A stretch of DNA of 64,000 bases from REEB95 sp963762425 (GCA_963762425.1 CAVXKY010000019.1:62001-126000), one strand, 5' to 3'; shown: positions 1 to 9,093, counted from the first letter of the stretch. The notes: generated by a model not told the origin, from the letters alone. Translations and numbers: made by a program.

Positions 1-589
1 CGTCCGATCTAGGTGAACGGCAAGCAGGCGCCGTCGCTCCGAACGTGCTGGAGCGCCCCTTCAAGGCACCGGCTCCCAACCGTCGATGGATCGCCGACTT
101 CACCTACATCTGGACCGCGGAAGGCTGGCTCTACGTTGCTGCCGTCGTCGATCTGTTCTCACGCCGGGTGGTCGGCTGGTCGATGAGCGCCGCCATGACG
201 GCGGAGCTCGTCACCGATGCGCTGGCAATGGCGATCTGGCGGCGGGGCAAGCCCGACGCGCTGATGCATCACTCCGATCGGGGTAGCCAATACACCAGCG
301 AACCGTTCCAGCGGCTGATGGCCGATCACGGCGTCACCTGCTCGATGAGCCGCTCGGGCAATGTCGGGGCCAACGCCGCGATGGAAAGCTTCTTCTCGTC
401 GCTCAAGACCGAGAGAACGGCCCGCAAGACCTATCGGACCCGGGACGAAGCCAAGGCAGAAGTGTTCGACTACATCGAGCGCTTCTACAACATCAAACGC
501 CGGCACTCGACAATCGGTTATCTCAGTCCTATGGAGTTAAAATGCCTGGATTAGCTTAAGCGGGTGTCAACCGAACCGGCAGCAGGCCA
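1..589 (+). mobile_element. IS3-family insertion sequence, right-hand part
   Basis: The left edge of the window lies inside an IS3-family element. What is visible is most of the DDE integrase domain of the transposase followed by about 35 bases of non-coding sequence. The probable right end is around 589, where the non-coding tail finishes in CAGCAGGCCA; IS3 elements normally end in CA. The left end, the orfA gene and the matching inverted repeat are outside the window, so the exact boundary and any target duplication cannot be confirmed. Confidence 0.75.
3..554 (+). CDS. IS3-family transposase OrfB, 5'-truncated by window edge
   Basis: This encodes the catalytic half of an IS3-family transposase, which carries out cut and strand-transfer steps for the element. 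The frame is open to the left edge, so the start is missing. The DDE triad is visible: D in WIADFTYI, D in HHSDRGSQY and E in AAMESFFSSLK. The C-terminal YNIKRRHSTIGYLSP motif typical of the family is also present. The GTG at 45 is only an internal codon; residues upstream of it (GAVAPNVLERPF) already match the family. The protein looks intact to its stop, so the copy may be active if its 5' part is. Its composition differs little from the host genes. Confidence 0.9.
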   Translation, partial: SDLGERQAGAVAPNVLERPFKAPAPNRRWIADFTYIWTAEGWLYVAAVVDLFSRRVVGWSMSAAMTAELVTDALAMAIWRRGKPDALMHHSDRGSQYTSEPFQRLMADHGVTCSMSRSGNVGANAAMESFFSSLKTERTARKTYRTRDEAKAEVFDYIERFYNIKRRHSTIGYLSPMELKCLD

Positions 590-663
590 CTGTCTGTATT
601 CGTTTATGATGGGGCCAAGGAGTTTCCTTGCGAGCTAGTAGAACTTTTATCTCCAGCGATAGA

Positions 664-1013
664 TCATCGTCTGCCGAGGGGGGGGTGGGCGTTACTTGAG
701 TTACGGGCGCATTGTAAGTGGGTGCTGTTCCCTGGGTGCTCGGAACTCAGGCTAGCTAGGAATTTTTCTTTTATTGGCTCCCATAGTGTTGCTGTCACGG
801 CTATCACAATCGCGCAAGCGATGAGCGCCCTGCCTCCAATCGAAATAAACGCAAGTCGGTGCCACGTAAAAACCATGTGGACAAGAATTGCCCCAAAGCA
901 ATTCCTAGAAAGCCCTGCAACCACCAGGTCATAGGGAATAAGGACAGCGCGATAGTGAGCGCGGCCCCCCCTGAAACTTCTGTCTTAGGATGTGGCGTAA
1001 AGATTGGTCCCAT
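664..1013 (-). pseudogene. possible small membrane protein, frameshifted
   Basis: The reverse strand reads as a short hydrophobic protein if one base is restored near 905. The N-terminal frame (from 1013) has SGGAALTIALSLFPMTWW and LQGFLGIALG. The C-terminal frame continues with LVHMVFTWHRLAF, a hydrophobic stretch ALIACAIVIAVTATLW, and a polar tail to the stop at 664. The repaired length is 116 aa with two to three membrane segments. No family is recognised. The stretch is visibly less GC-rich than the surrounding genes and lies beside the IS3 element, so it may be acquired DNA. It could also be chance open frames; the hydrophobic continuity across the shift is the main support. Confidence 0.3.
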
Positions 1014-1030
1014 GCGTTGGACTCTGCTCC

Positions 1031-1055
1031 TGCCCTTTTGGGTTGTAAAAGGGCA
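1031..1055. repeat. hairpin in lower-GC spacer
   Basis: A perfect 9-bp inverted repeat, TGCCCTTTT at 1031-1039 and AAAAGGGCA at 1047-1055, is separated by 7 bases. There is no T-run on either strand, so it is a weak terminator candidate. It sits between the putative membrane-protein gene and the ribbon-helix-helix gene. Apart from this and the palindrome at 1120-1137, nothing else is recognised between 589 and 1153 except the possible membrane protein. Confidence 0.4.
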
Positions 1056-1119
1056 TAACAGGGGGGTTGGTGTCCGTCAAGTAGGGGATAATCGCCGAAT
1101 AAAATGCTTTAGATTAAAA

Positions 1120-1137
1120 ATCATGCCCGGGCATGAT
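1120..1137. promoter_or_regulatory. 18-bp perfect palindrome, candidate operator
   Basis: ATCATGCCCGGGCATGAT is a perfect 18-bp palindrome, preceded by an A/T-rich stretch (1101-1120) that could hold a promoter. It lies 15 bases upstream of the preferred start of a ribbon-helix-helix DNA-binding protein. Such proteins commonly bind short palindromes in their own control region, so an autoregulatory operator is a reasonable inference; nothing in the sequence proves it. Confidence 0.4.
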
Positions 1138-1152
1138 CCGTATACCGGTACG

Positions 1153-1460
1153 ATGGCGGCAGAGGGCCGGCCGCGAAACGGCATCGAGTTCCGCTCGACG
1201 CTGGTCAATCGCAACGTGACCGTCGCCGGCCACCGCACCAGCATCCGCCTGGAACCGGCGATGTGGGACGCGCTGACCCGGATCTGCGAACGCGAACGCA
1301 AAAGCATGAACGAGATCGTCACTTGATATCCCGCCATCGCAATCAATCGAGCCTGACGGCGGCGATCCGCGTCTTCCTGTTGAGCTACTACCAGGCCGCC
1401 GCGACCGATGAAGGCCATCGCCGCGCCGGCCACGGCCTGAACGGCCGGGTCTCGCTCTAG
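1153..1460 (+). CDS. ribbon-helix-helix (RHH_4) protein, one frameshift
   Basis: Small alphaproteobacterial DNA-binding family protein. The first frame reads LVNRNVTVAGHRTSIRLEP followed by MWDALTRICERERKSMNEIV, which is the beta strand plus first helix of the RHH_4 domain. It then hits a TGA at 1324. The second half of the domain (LISRHRNQSSLTAAIRVFLL) continues one frame away to the stop at 1460. Restoring one base near 1322, probably a T in ACTTGATA, gives 102 aa, the usual size. ATG 1153 is preferred; an in-frame ATG at 1123 lies inside the palindrome. It may be a true pseudogene beside an IS element, or a sequencing deletion like others in this window. Confidence 0.75.
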
Positions 1461-1496
1461 CCTGCGGCGGCTTCGGGCGCGGCGCTTATCGGCGCC

Positions 1497-2826
1497 TCAA
1501 TAGTCGACATGCAGCCGGGCGGCGAAAAGCGAAACCGGGCCGCGATCCTGGTTGAAAGCCGGGTTGTCGATGAACTGATAATCGAGGGTGAAGGTCGCCG
1601 GCTCGGCCAGGAAAATCGCGTAATAGGTTTCGAGCACGCTCTCGGGCGCGTAATCGAGCCTGCCGTCGCCGACGAAAATCCCAGTGCCGCCGGCGGCGAG
1701 GTAATTGCGTGCGCCTTGGAAACGCCGTTCAACGCGGCCCCCAGACCGACGGTATCCCGGTCCCGGCCCCAGGACTCCCCTGGAGGCTCAGCCCGAGCGA
1801 AACGCCGCGGTCGATATCGGTGAAGGCCCAGGGCTCGCTGTGGCCGTCGTTCCAGCTCAGGCGCGAGAACAGGCCCAGATCGCCGGTCACCGCCTGTTCG
1901 AGATTGAGCGCGAAGCCCGCCTTGTAGCGGTCGCGCCTGGTGGCGACGATGTTCCCGCCATTGGCCGCCGCCTGTTCCAGATTGCCCATGTCGGCGCGGT
2001 TGAGGAAAACCAGCTCGCGCACCACGCCGCCCTGTCCCCAAAGGGAATAGCGCTCGTCGAGCTGGGCGGTCGCGCCCAGATGGATCCAGAAACGCGGATC
2101 GAGATCGCGCTGATTGGCGATCTTGGGTTCGAGCATCGCGCCCGAATGGAACGCCCAGCTCTCGCGATTGAGCTCGATCGCCAGTCCGTCGCTATAGCCC
2201 TTGGCATCGGCGGGATAGTCCCAGGCGGTCGCGTCGACGAAGCTCAGATTGAAGAACTGCGTGCGCGGATCGTGCGCATAGGCGTTGTCGTCGAATATGT
2301 CCGCGGCCGAGAATTTTCCCGCGGTCACGGTGAGGCGGTCGATGTCGACGTTCTCGCCGAGCTGGTTCTGACCGGGCTTGAGGTATTCCTGCTCGCCGCC
2401 TTGGCCGAAACTCTGGCGCAGGAAGAGCCGCGCCACATTGGGCTTGGGCGTGTCGAACCCGGCCTTGACCGCCTCGCCGTTGGGAAAGCTGGCGATGCCG
2501 AGGGAACGGCTCAGGCCGTAGCCCTGGTTGAACTCGGGATCGAAATAAAGCGCGCCGCCCTCCCAGGGCAAACGCCGCCCGAGGAAGCCGGTGGCGCTGA
2601 GTGTCTCGCGCCATTGCTGGTTGCCGGAAAGGCTGTTCGGCCCCTGATAGGGCGAATGAAAGCCGAAATCGCCCTGGTAAACCGCCGTGCTCTGGGCGTG
2701 CAGGCTCCAATCCTCGATCGCCGGCGAGACGTCCGGCGCGGGCGCCGATTCCTGTGCGCGCGCCGCGGGGGCGAACGCCAGGACGGCGCAAAGCACGGCC
2801 GCCGCGATGTCGAAATGCCGGCGCAT
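1497..2826 (-). CDS. OprB-like carbohydrate porin, two frameshifts
   Basis: Outer-membrane beta-barrel protein of the carbohydrate-selective porin type, which would pass sugars into the periplasm. It has a signal peptide (LCAVLAFAPAARA, cleaved before QES), then DWSLHAQSTAVYQGD and DPEFNQGYGLS near the N-terminus, and many alternating barrel strands. The long frame breaks near 1770; the next frame carries WGRDRDTVGLGAALNGVSKAH. A second break near 1706 leads to NYLAAGGTGIFVGDGRL, ESVLETYYAIFL and a C-terminal strand ending LHVDY. Two restored bases give 443 aa, a normal length. The terminal aromatic residue is typical of porins. It lies 18 bases downstream of the DUF2889 gene. Confidence 0.8.
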
Positions 2827-2844
2827 CGGCCCCCCGGCGTGAAA

Positions 2845-3430
2845 TCAGCTCTTGGCCGCGCCGGTGTGGAATTCCGGCCACAGCCGCCGCACCACCTCGC
2901 CGTCGCTTTTGAGGGCGTGGCAGGTGCCGATGATGCGCGGTTGCTCGCTCCTCTTCGCGGGCTTCGGCGGCGGGTTGCGCGTCCTCCTCGCGCGTCAGGC
3001 GGTGGCGATAGGGATATATCGTCTGAAAGGCCGTGGTCGCGATCGGCCCCATGAGCTCGACCAGATGGGTGCAGCCCTCGACGCCGCCGAGCAGTTCGCG
3101 CACCTTGGAGAAAAACCCGGCGCGGATGTTCAAGCCCATAAGACGCCGGAAATTGGGCGTTATCGCCGGGCAGACCGGAAACGGGCTGTGGTCGGTCGCG
3201 GCTTCGATGTCGCGGATGATGAGGGAATCGTCGACCGTGACGCGCACCCACATCTCGTGCACCGGCTCGCCCGGCTCGACCATGCCGCGCCATTCGCTCT
3301 CGAAGCCGTAGGTCTTGATGTCGGTGAGATGGCCCTCGATGTCCCACAGCCCGTCCTCGCGCAGGAAGCCGCGGCATTCGATCTGGCGCGTGTGGATATG
3401 CTGGCGCGGCTTGGATTGTGACAGCGGCAT
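2845..3430 (-). CDS. DUF2889 family protein, one frameshift
   Basis: Member of the DUF2889 family, whose function is not established. Visible family features are HTRQIECRGFLREDGLWDIE near the N-terminus, then DIKTYGFESEWRG, VTVDDSLIIRDIEAATDHSP, GCTHLVELMGPIATTAFQTI and the C-terminal IIGTCHALKSDGEVVRRLWP. The last block is in a different frame: one extra base within 2934-2945 (coding strand GAGGAGCGAGCAA) separates it from the rest. Removing it gives 194 aa. ATG 3430 follows a good GAGGGGA ribosome-binding site. It is transcribed with the porin gene just downstream. Confidence 0.85.
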
Positions 3431-3458
3431 GGGGTTCCCCTCGAAAGCCGCGTACTTT

Positions 3459-4586
3459 TTAGTGCGCGCGCGCGGCGGATGCCAGTGTCTTGGTTTGCTG
3501 CGACAGGAATTCGCGCAAAGCGGCGTCCGACACCTCGCGGCTGATGAAGGCCTGGCCGATGTCGTGCGCCAGGATCAGGCTGATGCGCCCGTCCTTGACC
3601 TTCTTGTCCTTGCGCATGCGGGCCAAAAGGAGTCCGCGTCGACCAGGCCGAGTTCGGTCTTCAGCCCCACCTGCTCGAAATGCTGGCGCACGCGGCGCGC
3701 GGATTCCTTCGGGCAGAGACCGAGCCTGGCCGAGAGATCGAAAGCCATCAGCATGCCCAGCGCCACCGCCTCGCCGTGCAGCAGGGCCTGGCCGAAGCCG
3801 GCCTCGGCCTCGAGCGCGTGGCCGAAGGTGTGGCCGAAATTGAGGAGCGCGCGCTCGCCCGCCTCGCGCTCGTCCGCCGCCACGATCTCCGCCTTGTCGC
3901 GGCAGCTCTTGAGCACCGCCTGGCGGCGCAATTCGGCATCGCCCTTCACCAAGGCGGCGCCGTTCTGCTCGAGCCAGTCGAAGAACGCCCGGTCGCGGAT
4001 CAGGCCGTATTTCACCACCTCGGCATAGCCCGCCAGCAACTCGCGCGGCGGCAATGTCGCCAGCGTGTCGATGTCGGCGATCACCAGCACCGGCTGGTAG
4101 AAGGCGCCCACCAGGTTCTTGCCCGCCTTGACGTCGATCGCGGTCTTGCCGCCGACCGAGGAATCGACCTGCGCCAAAAGCGTGGTCGGCACCTGCACGT
4201 AATCGAGCCCGCGCAACAGGCTCGCCGCGGCGAAGCCCGCGAGATCGCCGATGACGCCGCCGCCCAAGGCCACCAGCGCGGTCGAGCGCTCGATGCCGAG
4301 CGCCAGGATGTCCTCGCACAGTTTCTCGAAATGGGCGAAGTCCTTGGTGCCCTCGCCGGGCGGCAGGATCAGGATTTCCGACGCGATCCCCGCCTTGGCC
4401 AAGCCGGAGGCCAGCGTCTTCAAATGCAGCTTCGCCACGATGCGCGTCGGTGACGACGACCACGCGCTTCTGGCGCAGCACCCTCTGCATGAGATCGCCG
4501 GCATCGGCCAGCAAGCCCGATCCCGCCACGATGTCGTAGCTCCGGTTGCCCAGTTCGACGCGCAGATGCGCGGAGCCCCCGCTCAC
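3459..4586 (-). CDS. aroB: 3-dehydroquinate synthase, two frameshifts
   Basis: Second enzyme of the shikimate pathway: it converts DAHP to 3-dehydroquinate using NAD and a divalent metal. Seen are PTTLLAQVDSSVGGKTAID, YAEVVKYGLI and LNFGHTFGHALE, which carry the substrate- and metal-binding residues. The GTG start at 4586 overlaps the aroK stop (GTGA). The first 48 residues (to VVVVTDAH) are in one frame. An extra C near 4443 shifts the reading to the main frame. A missing base near 3630 moves the last 50 residues (LLARMRKDKKVKDG to the stop) to a third frame. The net length is 375 aa, as expected. Confidence 0.93.
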   Translation of the reverse strand: MSGGSAHLRVELGNRSYDIVAGSGLLADAGDLMQRVLRQKRVVVVTDAHRGEAAFEDAGLRLGQGGDRVGNPDPAARRGHQGLRPFRETVRGHPGARHRALDRAGGLGRRRHRRSRGLRRGEPVARARLRAGADHAFGAGRFLGRRQDRDRRQGGQEPGGRLLPAGAGDRRHRHAGDIAAARVAGGLCRGGEIRPDPRPGVLRLARAERRRLGEGRCRIAPPGGAQELPRQGGDRGGGRARGGRARAPQFRPHLRPRARGRGRLRPGPAARRGGGAGHADGFRSLGQARSLPEGIRAPRAPAFRAGGAEDRTRPGRRGLLLARMRKDKKVKDGRISLILAHDIGQAFISREVSDAALREFLSQQTKTLASAARAH

Positions 4587-5155
4587 GGCGCCGCTCCCGC
4601 CGTCACGCCGAGGAACTTCGCCAGCGCCGCCAGCACGCGGTCGAGCGACTTGTCGGGCGGGCCGTCCACGCTCTCGACCGTGATGTCGGCCTGGGCGTAA
4701 ATCGGATAACGTTCGGCGATCTGCTGCTCGAACACCGCGCGCGGCTCCTTGCCTTTCAGCAGCGGCCGGTTGTTGCGCCGCGCCACGCGCGACATCATCA
4801 GATCGATATCCGCCTTGAGCCAGATCGAGATGGCGCGCTCGCGGATGAGCGCGCGCGTCTCCTCGTCCAGATAGGCCCCGCCGCCCGTCGCCAGGACGCA
4901 GACCGGATCGCCCAGCAGCCGCTTGACGACCTCGCGTTCGCGCGCGCGGAAGAACGGCTCGCCGTGGCGCTCGAAAATCTCCTCGATGGTGACGTTGCCC
5001 GCGGCGGCCTCGATCGCGGCGTCGGCGTCGACGAAGGGCAATCCCAGGCGCTGCGCCAGCCGCTTGCCGACGGCGGTCTTGCCCGTGCCCATCAGGCCGA
5101 CCAAGGCGATGGTTTTCGGCACGCGGAACGCGGGAACATTGATTGAAACGCTCAT
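4583..5155 (-). CDS. aroK: shikimate kinase
   Basis: Phosphorylates shikimate with ATP to shikimate 3-phosphate in the aromatic amino-acid pathway. The 190-aa protein has the Walker A loop GLMGTGKTAVGK, the substrate-binding D in FVDADAAIE, ATGGGAYL and the lid-region arginine in RNNRPLL. The start ATG 5155 is the one that precedes the conserved PKTIALVGLMG. Its stop overlaps the aroB start by 4 bases, so the two are translationally coupled. The frame is intact. It diverges from the small membrane protein gene at 5223. Confidence 0.95.
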   Translation of the reverse strand: MSVSINVPAFRVPKTIALVGLMGTGKTAVGKRLAQRLGLPFVDADAAIEAAAGNVTIEEIFERHGEPFFRAREREVVKRLLGDPVCVLATGGGAYLDEETRALIRERAISIWLKADIDLMMSRVARRNNRPLLKGKEPRAVFEQQIAERYPIYAQADITVESVDGPPDKSLDRVLAALAKFLGVTAGAAP

Positions 5156-5222
5156 GGCGCGTCGATAGACTGCTGATATCCCGACATGGGCGCACACTAG
5201 CATTAAGCAGGAATAGCTGGGC

Positions 5223-5363
5223 ATGGGAAAATTCATCTTGATCGTCTTCGCGTTGCTGCTGCTCGCCGGAGCGGCGGGCGCGGTCGTGCTCATGTTCTGG
5301 GATATCCCGGCTCCGACGGCGCGGGTGGAGCGGATCATTCCCGATGCGCGATTCCCGCGCTGA
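5223..5363 (+). CDS. small single-span membrane protein
   Basis: A 46-aa protein of one hydrophobic helix (FILIVFALLLLAGAAGAVVL) followed by a short tail FWDIPAPTARVERIIPDARF. It overlaps the start of the next gene by 20 bases in another frame, so the two are probably co-translated. No family is recognised. Its position, divergent from aroK and at the head of a four-gene run ending in accA, suggests a real gene rather than a chance frame. Confidence 0.65.
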   Translation: MGKFILIVFALLLLAGAAGAVVLMFWDIPAPTARVERIIPDARFPR

Positions 5364-7132
5364 CGATTTTCGTCTCCTGCTGACCGGGCTGGCGGCGGCC
5401 CTGCTGTTGGGGTCGGCATATCCGGCGGCGGCGCAGCAGGAAGGTCCGGTCGATATCGTGCCGCCGGTCGATGCTTCGCCCGCTTCCGACGCGGCGCCCG
5501 GCGCCGCCGCCCGTCACGACCCCACCCGCGCCTGCGCCGCCGCTCGTTACAACCCCGCTGGTACCCGCGCCGCCGCCCGGCCCGACCATGCTCGTGCCGC
5601 CGCCGCCCCCGCCGCCGCCGCCGGATAATTCGATTCAAGTCCTGCCGCTGCCGCCGGTCGACGCTTCCTGGATCGGCATCTTGAGCGCGGACAAGGGCGG
5701 CTTCCCGCGCGCACTGTGGAACGGCACGGCGCGGGCCTTGGTCGCCGCCGATCTGCCCCGGCTCCAGCCGGCAGCCTCGCCGGAATTGCGGGATTTGACG
5801 CGGCGCCTGCTGTTGACCGACGCGGCGGCGCCGCCGGGAGACAGCGAGCCGGGCGGCGCGAGCCTGATCGAGCTCCGGCTCGACCGCCTGATCGCCCTGG
5901 GATTCGTCGAGCCGGGTTTGGCGCTGCTGGCGATTCTTCCCGACGGCATGACCAGCGAGGCCACCGACCGCGACGGCATCGAACTGCGCTTCGCCGGCAA
6001 CGACATCGCCGGCGCCTGCAACGACGTCGCCGCGAAGATGGTGCGTTACCAGGGAATTTGGTGGGACCGCGCGCTGATCGCCTGCCAAGCGCTCGCCGGC
6101 GACAACGCCAAGGCCGCGCTCGGCCAGGGCCTGCTCGCCGAGCAGAAGGCGCCGCCCGATCCCGGTTTCAACGCGCTCATCGACCGGCTCGGCGGCCGCA
6201 AGGTCGAGATCCGGAAATTGAACGATCCCAATCCGATGAAATTGGCGCTGCTCGCCGCCGCCAAGGCGAAGCTGCCGGCCGACGCGCTCGCTAGCGCCGA
6301 TCTCGCCTCGCTTTACTTCTGGGCTTCGAACGCCAAGCTGCCGCCGGAAGACCGCCTCGCCGCTTCCGAGCGCGCGGAGCTTTACGGCGCGGTAAGCCCG
6401 GAAAGCCTCGCCGCGCTTTACGATCAGATTCCGGCCCCGGCCAAGCCCGCGCAACGCACGGCCGTCTTGAAGTCCAAGAAACCCGCCGCCGAGGCCCGGA
6501 GCCGGGCCTTGCTTTATCAGATCGCGCATGGCGCCGACGATCCGGCCCAACGCCGCGACGCGATTTCGGCGCTGCTGGCCGACGCGAAAGAGCGCGGCGC
6601 TTTCCCGGCAGCGGCGCTGCTGCTGGCGCCGGCGGTGGCCGAATTCCCGCTCGAGGGCGCGCCGCCCGGTTTCGCCGCCGATGCGGCGCGGGTGCTGCTG
6701 GCGGCGGGATCGGCCGACAAAGCCGCGCCCTGGATCGCGGCTTCGCAATCGAAAGCGCTCGCGCTGCTCGCCCGTTTCGCCGCCGGCGGAAAGCCGTCGC
6801 CGGGCGACGCCACGCTTTTGCCGGACGCGCTGGCCGAGCTGGCCGCGCGCGACCCCGCCGCCTCGCCGCGCCAAGCCGATCTGCTGAACGCGCTGAACGG
6901 CGCGCTGGGCGCGCCGGTGTTGTCCACCGCGACCGCGCCCGCCGGCCAGCCGGCCGCGGGCCAGAGCCTGGGCGAGACCGTGCTGACGGCGCTGCTCGCT
7001 TGCGTCAACGGCGACAAGCTGACTTCCGATCCGGCCGCGCTGGCGCAGGCGGTTTCGGGCTTGCGCGGCGCCGGGCTCGACGCCGATGCGCGCCTTCTCG
7101 CGGTCGAAGCCGCGCTCGACGCGGGCATTTGA
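5344..7132 (+). CDS. proline-rich exported protein, one frameshift
   Basis: No assigned function. It starts at ATG 5344 with a signal peptide (LLLTGLAAALLLGSAYPAAA, then QQEG). One extra base between about 5498 and 5515 then moves it into the frame that runs to 7132; the repaired length is 595 aa. After the signal comes a linker very rich in proline and threonine, including an unbroken run of ten prolines (from about 5600). The remaining 500 residues are alanine- and leucine-rich helices (SLIELRLDRLIALGFVEPGL, AKLPADALASADLASLYFW), resembling a helical-repeat scaffold. It ends 2 bases before xerD. It is probably periplasmic. Confidence 0.75.
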
Positions 7133-7134
7133 CC

Positions 7135-8034
7135 GTGGATCGCTCGCTCGAGGCCTTTCTCGAAATGCTCGCGGCCGAGCGGGGATCGGCGGCGCCGACC
7201 CTCGCGGCCTATCGCAACGATCTCGACCAGGCGGCGGCTTTTCTCAAGCGCCGGGGTTCCTCGCTCAAATCGGCATCGAGCGACGATCTGCGCCGTTATC
7301 TGGCGACCCTGTCCCATTTGGGGCGCAGCGCGCGGACATCGGCGCGGCGGCTTTCGGCGCTCAGGCAGTTCTACCGCTTTCTCGCGCTCGAGGGCGTGCG
7401 CAAGGACGATCCGGCGGCGGCGCTGGAATCGCCGCGCCTGCCGCGTTCCCTGCCGAAAATCCTGGCCGAGGACGAAGCCGGAAGACTCATCGCCCAGGCG
7501 CGAAAAATGAAAGGCCCCGAAGGCGCGCGGCTGCTCTGCCTGATCGAACTGCTTTACGGCGCGGGCTTGCGGGTTTCGGAATTGGTCGGCTTGCCCGTGG
7601 CCGCGGCCAAACGCGACCGGCGATTCCTGATCGTGCGCGGCAAGGGCGCCAAGGAGCGCTTGGCACCCTTGAGCCGGCATTCGCGCCGGGCGCTCGACGC
7701 TTATCTCGAACTGCGCGCAGAATTCCTGAAAGAGGGCGAGAGTTCGCGCTTTCTCTTCCCCTCGCGCGGGACGGAAGGCCATCTGACGCGGCGGCGCTGC
7801 GGCCAGTTGTTGAAGGCGCTCGCGCGCGCTTCGGGCATCGACGAAAGGCGGCTTTCGCCCCATGTGCTGCGCCACGCCTTCGCCAGCCACCTGGTCGACG
7901 GCGGGGCGGATTTGCGCAGCGTCCAGGAAATGCTCGGCCACGCCGACATCGCCACCACGCAGATCTATACCCACGTGCAAAGCGAGCGCCTCAAGCGGGT
8001 GATTATCAATCACCCGCTGGCCCGCAAAAAATAA
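7135..8034 (+). CDS. xerD: tyrosine recombinase XerD
   Basis: Site-specific recombinase that, with XerC, resolves chromosome dimers at dif. The 299-aa protein has an N-terminal SAM-like core-binding domain (LAAYRNDLDQAAAFL). All catalytic residues are visible: R in GAGLRVSEL (about 146), K in GKGAKERL (about 170), HxxR in SPHVLRHAFASHL, H in LGHADIATTQ and the nucleophile Y in QIYTHV. GTG 7135 begins 2 bases after the preceding stop and matches the usual N-terminus. XerD rather than XerC is assigned by position next to aroK/aroB and accA; the two paralogues are hard to separate by eye. Confidence 0.9.
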   Translation: MDRSLEAFLEMLAAERGSAAPTLAAYRNDLDQAAAFLKRRGSSLKSASSDDLRRYLATLSHLGRSARTSARRLSALRQFYRFLALEGVRKDDPAAALESPRLPRSLPKILAEDEAGRLIAQARKMKGPEGARLLCLIELLYGAGLRVSELVGLPVAAAKRDRRFLIVRGKGAKERLAPLSRHSRRALDAYLELRAEFLKEGESSRFLFPSRGTEGHLTRRRCGQLLKALARASGIDERRLSPHVLRHAFASHLVDGGADLRSVQEMLGHADIATTQIYTHVQSERLKRVIINHPLARKK

Positions 8035-8126
8035 CGGATTAACCGTCCCCGCCCCCGGAACATTGGCGCAACATCCACCGCGCCGGGTGGCGCTGTGCCC
8101 GCCGCCCGTGCTAGTTGTCGCGCCGC

Positions 8127-9080
8127 ATGCGCCATTTCCTCGAATTCGAAAAGCCGCTCGCCGAGCTCGAAGGCAAGATCGAGGAGCTTCGCCATCTGTC
8201 CGACGGCGGCGACCTCAACATCGCCGACGAGGTCGCGAAGCTCGAGGCCAAGGTCGACAAATTCCTGCGCCAGACCTACGCCAAGCTGACGCCGTGGCAG
8301 AAGGTCCAGCTGGCGCGCCACCCCGACCGGCCGCACGGCGCGGAATACCTGAAGCGGCTGATCGCCGGTTTCACGCCCTTGGCGGGCGACCGCGCCTTCG
8401 CCGAGGACCGCGCCATCATCGGCGGGCTCGGCCGCTTCAACGGCCTGAGCGTGGTGGCGATCGCGCACGAGAAGGGCGCCGACACCGAAAGCCGGGTGAA
8501 GCACAATTTCGGCATGGCGCGGCCCGAGGGCTACCGCAAGGCGCGGCGGCTGATGGAGCTGGCGGCGCGGTTCAAGCTGCCGGTGCTGACCTTCGTCGAC
8601 ACCGCCGGCGCCTATCCCGGCATCGACGCCGAGGCGCGCGGCCAGGCCGAGGCGATCGCGCGCGCGGTCGAAACCGGATTGCAGCTCGAAGTCCCCATGA
8701 TCGCCACCATCATCGGCGAGGGCGGCTCGGGCGGCGCCATCGCGCTCGCCACCGGCAACGTCGTGCTCATGCTCGAAAACGCGATCTATTCCGTCATCTC
8801 GCCGGAAGGCTGCGCCTCGATCCTGTGGCGCTCCGCCGACAACGCGCAGGACGCGGCGGAAGCGCTGCGGTTGACCGCGCAGGATTTGCTGCGCCTCAAC
8901 GTGATCGACGCGATCGTGCCCGAGCCGCTGGGCGGCGCGCATCGCGCGCACGAGGCGGCGATCAACGCCACCGGCGAGGCGATCGCCAAGGCGTTGCCGC
9001 CGCTCCTGAAGCTGGACGGGCCGTCGCTCCGGACGCAGCGGCGCGCCAAATTCCTGCAGATGGGATCGCGCGGGCTTTGA
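8127..9080 (+). CDS. accA: acetyl-CoA carboxylase carboxyltransferase subunit alpha
   Basis: Alpha half of the carboxyltransferase that moves the carboxyl group from biotin to acetyl-CoA, the first step of fatty-acid synthesis. Its partner, AccD, is not in the window. The 317-aa protein starts MRHFLEFEKPLAELEGKIEE, the standard N-terminus, so ATG 8127 is preferred to the TTG at 8115. FVDTAGAYPGIDAEARGQAE and IGEGGSGGAIALATGN (oxyanion-hole region) are typical. It converges with the response-regulator gene. Confidence 0.96.
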   Translation: MRHFLEFEKPLAELEGKIEELRHLSDGGDLNIADEVAKLEAKVDKFLRQTYAKLTPWQKVQLARHPDRPHGAEYLKRLIAGFTPLAGDRAFAEDRAIIGGLGRFNGLSVVAIAHEKGADTESRVKHNFGMARPEGYRKARRLMELAARFKLPVLTFVDTAGAYPGIDAEARGQAEAIARAVETGLQLEVPMIATIIGEGGSGGAIALATGNVVLMLENAIYSVISPEGCASILWRSADNAQDAAEALRLTAQDLLRLNVIDAIVPEPLGGAHRAHEAAINATGEAIAKALPPLLKLDGPSLRTQRRAKFLQMGSRGL

Positions 9081-9093
9081 GCCGCCTATTCGT

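Noticed and set aside
1705..3054. 449-codon open frame opposite the porin and DUF2889 genes
   Set aside because: The reverse strand gives two known families across the whole span once the indels are allowed for.
5156..6874. Long reverse-strand extension upstream of aroK
   Set aside because: The frame stays open only because it is antisense to the proline-rich exported protein; shikimate kinase homology begins at 5155.
7135..8034. xerD as an integron or phage integrase
   Set aside because: Length, motifs and position beside aroK/aroB and accA fit the housekeeping recombinase; no cassette or attachment repeats are nearby.
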